Below, piece after piece: positions 59,445 through 64,000 of a DNA stretch of 64,000 nucleotides. The translations under genes and the position numbers were made by a program. Positions within the stretch are counted from its first letter, which is position 1. Each line of letters starts with the position of its first letter. The DNA lies in assembly GCF_022884085.1 (NCBI RefSeq), contig NZ_JAGGCS010000007.1:216921-280920 (forward strand), in the 5' to 3' direction. The notes beneath the pieces were generated by a model. It saw only the letters and a list, made by a program, of their open reading frames with translations. It searched no databases and was not told the DNA's origin. This DNA is from Paenirhizobium cremeum (GTDB taxonomy: Bacteria; Pseudomonadota; Alphaproteobacteria; Rhizobiales; Rhizobiaceae).

Positions 59445-60257
59445 TCATGCGACCGACGTGGTATCCTCCTTCTCGGTCGAGGCCATCGGCTTGACCGTTA
59501 TGAGCTTTATGCCTGAATTGGTGACCATCGCGGCCGCCTCCTCCGGGATCTTGTCGTCCGTGATGATCGTCGAGACGTTGTCGAGCGAACACAGGATCAG
59601 GCTGGAACGCCGTGAAAACTTGCTGGAATCGACCATGACGATCAGCTCTTCGGCCTGTCGGACCAGCTTCTGCTCGCTCTGGATCACCAGCGCATCCGAT
59701 TCCATAACGCCGAGCGCGTTAATGCCCTGCGCGCCGATGAATATGCGGCGAGCGTAGAAATTGCGGATCGCGTCGTTGTCGAAAGGCGAAAGGATCAGAC
59801 TCTGGTCGCGATAGATCGCGCCGCCGGGAACCGAAACCGTGCATTTCGAATTTTTCACCAGATGCTCGGCGATGGCGAACGAATTGGTCATGACCTGCAG
59901 ACGGCGAGCAGACATGAAGTGCACCATCTGGAAGGTGGTCGTGCCGCCATTGATGATGATCGAATCGCCTTCTTCGCAGAGATCGACGGCTGCGCGCGCA
60001 ATTGCGCGTTTCTTATCGATGTTGACTGATTCCGACACCCTGAACGGCCGTGCCGCGAGATTTCCAAGCTGCGGAGGATGCACCGCCTCGGCGCCACCGC
60101 GTACCCGGCGCAGTTTGCCCTGCACATGAAGCGACGCGATATCCCTACGGATCGTGGCCTCGGAAGCCTCCGTCAGCTCAGCGATATCCTGCACGGTGAT
60201 GACCGGCTTTTCCTGGATCGCGCTTAAGATAATGCGATGTCGTTCGCGTTCGTGCAT
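59445..60257 (-). CDS. rhaR: DeoR-family regulator RhaR
   Basis: A 270-residue DeoR-type repressor: HTH (RHRIILSAIQEKPVITVQDIAELTEASEATIRRDI pattern, LHVQGKLRRVRGGAE) and a DeoRC sugar-phosphate sensor domain (IINGGTTTFQMV, FIGAQGI, MVDSSKF). GGAGG lies 6 nt before the ATG at 60257. Negative regulator of the rhamnose genes in Rhizobium leguminosarum by family knowledge; divergent from rhaDI with inverted operator-like elements between. Confidence 0.93.
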   Translation of the reverse strand: MHERERHRIILSAIQEKPVITVQDIAELTEASEATIRRDIASLHVQGKLRRVRGGAEAVHPPQLGNLAARPFRVSESVNIDKKRAIARAAVDLCEEGDSIIINGGTTTFQMVHFMSARRLQVMTNSFAIAEHLVKNSKCTVSVPGGAIYRDQSLILSPFDNDAIRNFYARRIFIGAQGINALGVMESDALVIQSEQKLVRQAEELIVMVDSSKFSRRSSLILCSLDNVSTIITDDKIPEEAAAMVTNSGIKLITVKPMASTEKEDTTSVA

Positions 60258-60302
60258 GGGCTCCTCCTGAGCTTGATTTATTCGTATTGCTTTTATGCTG
60301 TC

Positions 60303-60367
60303 AATCAAAAACGATCAAAAAAGATAATATTGCGCCGCACAATGAACATTCATGATCGAAATTGATT
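60303..60367. promoter_or_regulatory. Candidate RhaR operators (inverted pair)
   Basis: AATCAAAAACGATCA (60303-60317) recurs in inverse orientation as TGATCGAAATTGATT (60353-60367), matching at 12 of 15 positions. Each holds two TCAA/TCA half-sites 10 bp apart. The right copy overlaps the -35 TTGACA of the rhaDI promoter; the pair lies between divergent rhaR and rhaD. Confidence 0.55.
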
Positions 60368-60395
60368 GACAACAGTCGGATCGATGCGCGATACC
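60366..60395 (+). promoter_or_regulatory. Probable sigma-70 promoter of rhaDI
   Basis: TTGACA (60366-60371) and GATACC (60390-60395) with 18-bp spacing, 66 nt before the rhaD start. The -10 is poor, as common for controlled alphaproteobacterial promoters. Confidence 0.45.
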
Positions 60396-60461
60396 GTCGA
60401 CCAGAAGGAGATGGGCCGCTCAGTGAAGCGGCCCATGAATCGACACGCAAGGGAGGAAGCA

Positions 60462-62558
60462 ATGACGGGCCAAACCCGCCTTCTCGAAAACCGTTGGGAC
60501 GACGCTTACGCTGCAAAGCTCGATGAACCGGGCAAGCTGCTCTATCGCTCCAATCTGCTCGGCGCCGACAAGCGCATCACCAATTACGGCGGCGGCAACA
60601 CCTCCGCGAAGGTGCTCGAAACCGATCCGCTCACGGGCAATCAGGTCAGCGTCATGTGGGTGAAGGGCTCCGGCGGCGACGTCGGCACCATCAAGCTCGA
60701 TGGTTTTGCCACCCTCTATATGGAAAAGCTCGAAGCTCTCAAGGGCATCTACAAGGGCGTCCACGACGAAGATCGTATGGTTGGCTTCCTGCCCCATTGC
60801 ACCTTCAATCTCAACCCGCGCGCAGCCTCGATCGACACGCCGCTGCACGGTTTCGTGCCGTTCACGCATGTCGACCACATGCATCCGGACGCGATTATCG
60901 CGATCGCCGCCTCGAAAAACTCGAAGGAACTGACCCGGAAGATCTTCGGGGAAGAAATCGGCTGGCTGCCTTGGCGCCGCCCGGGCTTCCAGCTCGGTCT
61001 CGACCTCGAAGCCTTCGTCAAGGCCAATCCGAAGGCCAAGGGCGTCGTGCTCGAAAGCCACGGCCTGTTTACCTGGGCGAACGACGCCAAGGAATGCTAT
61101 CTGCTGACGCTCGAAATCATCAACAAGGCGATCGAATGGTTCGCCAGGGAGACGGACGGCAAGACGATCTTCGGCGGCGCAGTCGCCAAGAGCCTGCCGG
61201 AAGCCGAACGTCGCGCCATCGGTGCACGGCTGATGCCGGAAATCCGCGGCCGCATCGGCAAGGCTGAGCGCAAGCTCGGTCACTTCGACGACCAGCCCGC
61301 CGTTCTAGAATTCGTCAATTCGAAAGACCTGAAGCCGCTCGGCAGCCTCGGCACGTCCTGCCCCGACCACTTCCTGCGTACCAAGATCCGCCCGCTGATC
61401 GTCGACTTCGACCCGGCCAAGCCGGATGTCGACACTGTTATCGCCGGCCTCGACAAGGCTCTCGAAGACTACCGCGCCGACTACACGCGCTATTACGAGA
61501 CCTGCAAGCACGACAATTCGCCTGCCATGCGCGATCCAAACCCGGTCATCTTCCTGGTTCCGGGCGTCGGCATGCTGTCCTTCGCTAAGGACAAGGCGAC
61601 CGCCCGCATCGCCGGCGAATTCTATGTCAACGCCATCAACGTCATGCGTGGCGCCTCGACGGTCTCCGAGTATCAGGGTCTGCCGGAACAGGAAGCCTTC
61701 GACATCGAATACTGGCTGCTTGAAGAAGCCAAGCTCCAGCGCATGCCGAAGCCGAAGTCGCTTGCAGGCCGTGTGGCCTTCGTCACCGGCGGCGCCGGCG
61801 GCATCGGCCGGGCAACGGCTGAACGGTTGATGTCCGAGGGCGCATGCGTGGTGCTCGCCGACATCGACGCCAACGCACTGTCCGACACGCTTGCCGATTT
61901 CTCCAAGCGCTACGGCGCGGATGCCGTTCGCTCCGTCACTCTCGACGTGACAAAGGAAGAGGCCGTCGCTTCGACCTTCGCTGAAGCCTGCGTCGAATTC
62001 GGCGGTGTCGACATTCTCGTTTCCAACGCCGGCATTGCCTCCTCTGCGCCGGTCGAGGACACCACGCTTCAAATGTGGAACAAGAATATCGACATTCTGA
62101 CGACTGGTTACTTCCTCGTCTCCCGCGAAGCGTTCCGCCTGTTCCGCCGGCAGGCGATCGGCGGCAATATCGTCTTCGTCGCTTCGAAGAACGGCCTCGC
62201 CTCCTCGCCGAACGCCTCGGCCTATTGCACAGCGAAGGCCGCCGAGATCCATCTCGCCCGTTGCCTGGCCCTGGAAGGGGCGGAAGCCGGCATCCGTGTC
62301 AACACCGTCAATCCTGACGCCGTCCTGCGCGGATCCAAGATCTGGAACGGTGAATGGCGCGAACAGCGTGCGGCTTCCTCGAAGATCGAGGTCACCGATC
62401 TGGAGGAGCATTACCGCAAGCGCTCGATGCTGAAGCTCAATGTCTTCCCGGAAGACATTGCGGAAGCAATTTACTTCCTTGCCTCCGATCTCTCGGCCAA
62501 GTCGACCGGTAATATCATCAACGTCGATGCTGGTAACGCCCAGAGCTTCACGCGCTGA
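60462..62558 (+). CDS. rhaD: Bifunctional rhamnulose-1-phosphate aldolase / short-chain dehydrogenase RhaD
   Basis: A 698-residue fusion. Residues about 1-420: class II aldolase/adducin domain with zinc ligands HVDHMHPDA (about 135) and ESHGLFTW, cleaving L-rhamnulose(-1-phosphate) to a triose phosphate and L-lactaldehyde. From about 436: SDR domain (VTGGAGGIGRATAERL, SNAGIASS, SAYCTAKAA with Tyr-x3-Lys) expected to oxidise lactaldehyde to lactate. GGGAGG lies 7 nt before the ATG at 60462; the frame opens upstream at the promoter without a start signal. Divergent from rhaR; first gene of rhaDI. Confidence 0.93.
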   Translation: MTGQTRLLENRWDDAYAAKLDEPGKLLYRSNLLGADKRITNYGGGNTSAKVLETDPLTGNQVSVMWVKGSGGDVGTIKLDGFATLYMEKLEALKGIYKGVHDEDRMVGFLPHCTFNLNPRAASIDTPLHGFVPFTHVDHMHPDAIIAIAASKNSKELTRKIFGEEIGWLPWRRPGFQLGLDLEAFVKANPKAKGVVLESHGLFTWANDAKECYLLTLEIINKAIEWFARETDGKTIFGGAVAKSLPEAERRAIGARLMPEIRGRIGKAERKLGHFDDQPAVLEFVNSKDLKPLGSLGTSCPDHFLRTKIRPLIVDFDPAKPDVDTVIAGLDKALEDYRADYTRYYETCKHDNSPAMRDPNPVIFLVPGVGMLSFAKDKATARIAGEFYVNAINVMRGASTVSEYQGLPEQEAFDIEYWLLEEAKLQRMPKPKSLAGRVAFVTGGAGGIGRATAERLMSEGACVVLADIDANALSDTLADFSKRYGADAVRSVTLDVTKEEAVASTFAEACVEFGGVDILVSNAGIASSAPVEDTTLQMWNKNIDILTTGYFLVSREAFRLFRRQAIGGNIVFVASKNGLASSPNASAYCTAKAAEIHLARCLALEGAEAGIRVNTVNPDAVLRGSKIWNGEWREQRAASSKIEVTDLEEHYRKRSMLKLNVFPEDIAEAIYFLASDLSAKSTGNIINVDAGNAQSFTR

Positions 62559-62570
62559 ATAATAACAATT

Positions 62571-62605
62571 GCCTGCTGCCGACGCTCCCAAGGTCGGCGG
62601 CAGGC
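62571..62605 (+). other. Hairpin between rhaD and rhaI
   Basis: 13-bp stem GCCTGCTGCCGAC / GTCGGCGGCAGGC (one U-G pair) with a 9-nt loop, 13 nt after the rhaD stop codon. No T-run follows, so it is more likely an mRNA stabiliser or attenuator within the rhaDI transcript than a terminator. Confidence 0.6.
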
Positions 62606-62677
62606 CCCTCGCGGTTTGGAAAGTTGCAACGTCTTCGACGCGGCCTCATGCTCGCGCAGCGTTGCGGGGAGGATGAT

Positions 62678-63970
62678 ATGACAGAACAGAAGATCGCCGC
62701 CGACGTGATTTCGGCCGAGAACGAAAAGCGCGCCGGCGCGCTCAAGACCGACTATGCAGCCCTTGGCGAAAAGCTCGCCCGCAACAATATCGACATCGAC
62801 GCCGTCACGAAGCAGGTCGCCGAGTTCTTCGTCGCCGTTCCCTCCTGGGGTGTAGGCACCGGCGGTACGCGCTTTGCCCGTTTTCCCGGCCTCGGCGAGC
62901 CGCGCCATATCTTCGACAAGCTGGAAGACTGCTCGGTCATCAACGAACTGACCCGCGCCACGCCGACGGTTTCGCTGCATATTCCGTGGGACAAAGCGGA
63001 CCCGAAGGACCTGAAGGCAAAGGGCGATGCGCTCGGCTTAAGCTTCGACGCCATGAACTCCAACACCTTCTCCGACGCGCCGGATCAGGCCCATTCCTAT
63101 AAATACGGCTCGCTCAGCCACGTAGACGCGGCAACCCGCGCGCAGGCCGTCGAACACAACATCGAATGCATCGAGCTTGGCAATGCCATCGGCTCGAAGG
63201 CGCTAACCGTCTGGATCGGCGATGGTTCGAACTTCCCGGGGCAGTCGAATTTCACCCGCCAGTTCGAGCGCTACCTCGCCTCCATGGCCGACATCTACAA
63301 GGCTCTGCCGGAAGACTGGCGGCTGTTCTCCGAACACAAGATGTACGAACCGGCCTTCTATTCGACCGTCGTGCAGGACTGGGGCACCAACTTCCTGATC
63401 GCCCAGACGCTTGGCCCGAAGGCTTTTTGCCTCGTCGACCTCGGCCATCACGCTCCGAACACCAATATCGAGATGATCGTCGCCCGCCTGATCCAGTTCG
63501 GTAAGCTCGGCGGCTTCCATTTCAACGACTCGAAATACGGTGACGACGACCTCGATGCCGGCTCGGTCGAGCCTTACCGCCTCTTCCTCGTCTTCAACGA
63601 ACTGGTTGATGCCGAGCATCGCGGGGTCAAGGGCTTCCACCCGGCCCACATGATCGACCAGAGCCACAATGTCACGGATCCGATCGAGAGCCTGATTTCC
63701 AGCGCCAACGAGATCCGCCGCGCCTATGCCCAGGCGCTTCTGGTCGACCGCACGGCACTGGAGGGCTTCCAAAGCGAAAACGATGCGCTGATGGCGACGG
63801 AAACGCTGAAGCGCGCCTATCGCACGGATGTCGAGCCGATCCTGGCCGAAGCCCGCCGCCGCGCCGGCGGCGCTATCGATCCGGTCGCCACCTATCGCGC
63901 CAGCGGCTATCGCGCCCAGGTCGCGGCGGAACGACCGGCTGTGAAGGGTGGTTCGGGCGGCATCGTCTGA
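62678..63970 (+). CDS. rhaI: L-rhamnose isomerase RhaI
   Basis: A 430-residue xylose-isomerase-like TIM barrel of the Pseudomonas/rhizobial L-rhamnose isomerase type, converting L-rhamnose to L-rhamnulose. Metal- and substrate-binding stretches include PSWGVGTGGTRFARF, FSEHKMYEPAFYST (Glu), LVDLGHHAPNTNIE (Asp, His), and FHFNDSKYGDDDLDAG (His, Asp). GGGGAGG lies 8 nt before the ATG at 62678. It ends complete within the window, 30 bp before the edge. Confidence 0.94.
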   Translation: MTEQKIAADVISAENEKRAGALKTDYAALGEKLARNNIDIDAVTKQVAEFFVAVPSWGVGTGGTRFARFPGLGEPRHIFDKLEDCSVINELTRATPTVSLHIPWDKADPKDLKAKGDALGLSFDAMNSNTFSDAPDQAHSYKYGSLSHVDAATRAQAVEHNIECIELGNAIGSKALTVWIGDGSNFPGQSNFTRQFERYLASMADIYKALPEDWRLFSEHKMYEPAFYSTVVQDWGTNFLIAQTLGPKAFCLVDLGHHAPNTNIEMIVARLIQFGKLGGFHFNDSKYGDDDLDAGSVEPYRLFLVFNELVDAEHRGVKGFHPAHMIDQSHNVTDPIESLISSANEIRRAYAQALLVDRTALEGFQSENDALMATETLKRAYRTDVEPILAEARRRAGGAIDPVATYRASGYRAQVAAERPAVKGGSGGIV

Positions 63971-64000
63971 TCAGCTCCAGATCTGCGGCCCTAAATGCTG

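Noticed and set aside
61305..62591. 428-codon minus-strand frame opposite rhaD
   Set aside because: Antisense shadow of the rhaD SDR domain; no start signal.
1..64000. CRISPR arrays, tRNA, rRNA and prophage genes
   Set aside because: No regularly spaced repeat arrays, cloverleaf sequences with a TTCGAATC-type T-arm, ribosomal RNA stretches or phage structural genes were seen anywhere in the window.

Overview
The window is GC-rich, densely coded DNA from an alphaproteobacterium, almost certainly a Rhizobiaceae member (Rhizobium/Agrobacterium/Ensifer group) and probably an accessory replicon or accessory chromosomal region. The main support is the right-hand 11 kb, which has the rhizobial L-rhamnose layout (rhaRSTPQUK divergent from rhaDI), together with thuAB, treZ and many ABC uptake operons each paired with its own regulator. 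No rRNA, tRNA or CRISPR was seen.

Layout. 0-6 kb: a DUF2934 protein, a 16-cysteine copper-type four-helix protein, treZ, an MgtC-like membrane protein, and thuAB (trehalose utilisation). 6-11 kb: a LysR regulator divergent from a PrpF/4-oxalomesaconate tautomerase-type gene followed by a NitT/TauT-type ABC importer. 11-15.6 kb: a polar amino-acid ABC importer with a RidA protein and an IclR regulator, behind a striking concentric dyad. 15.7-25.6 kb: a 924-residue winged-helix/NTPase/TPR regulator, then a DJ-1-like protein, a Tat-exported metallo-beta-lactamase-fold hydrolase, two alpha/beta hydrolases, an SDR, a second MBL hydrolase and an MFS exporter. Three of the promoters carry tandem TTYAC half-sites with about 10-bp period. 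25.6-31.7 kb: a second NitT/TauT-type importer encoded with a DctB/DctD-like two-component system behind a good sigma-54 promoter with twin upstream palindromes. 31.9-34 kb: SDR, SnoaL-like protein and LysR. 34-39 kb: an aromatic-catabolism cluster (intradiol dioxygenase, HpaH-like hydratase, HpaI-like aldolase, a leaderless periplasmic-binding-type protein) divergent from a GntR regulator and a TIM-barrel isomerase. 39-41.6 kb: a decayed ABC transporter and oxidoreductase operon, every gene deleted or frameshifted. 41.6-52.2 kb: MFS, DoxX, amidohydrolase, Tat-exported alpha/beta hydrolase, XapX, isochorismatase-like hydrolase, AraC, a headless AraC, VOC dioxygenase and LysR, with AATTGC-type dyads recurring in the promoters. 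52.2-53.0 kb: a junkyard of an epimerase fragment fused to IS3 and IS6 transposase fragments. 53-64 kb: the intact rhamnose regulon.

How it works together: most modules are uptake-plus-regulator units for small organic acids, amino acids, aromatics or sugars, as in soil and rhizosphere scavengers. Rhamnose enters through RhaSTPQ, is handled by RhaU and RhaK, isomerised by RhaI and cleaved/oxidised by RhaD under RhaR. Gene starts given here are chosen from ribosome-binding sites and family alignment remembered from knowledge; no database search was possible.
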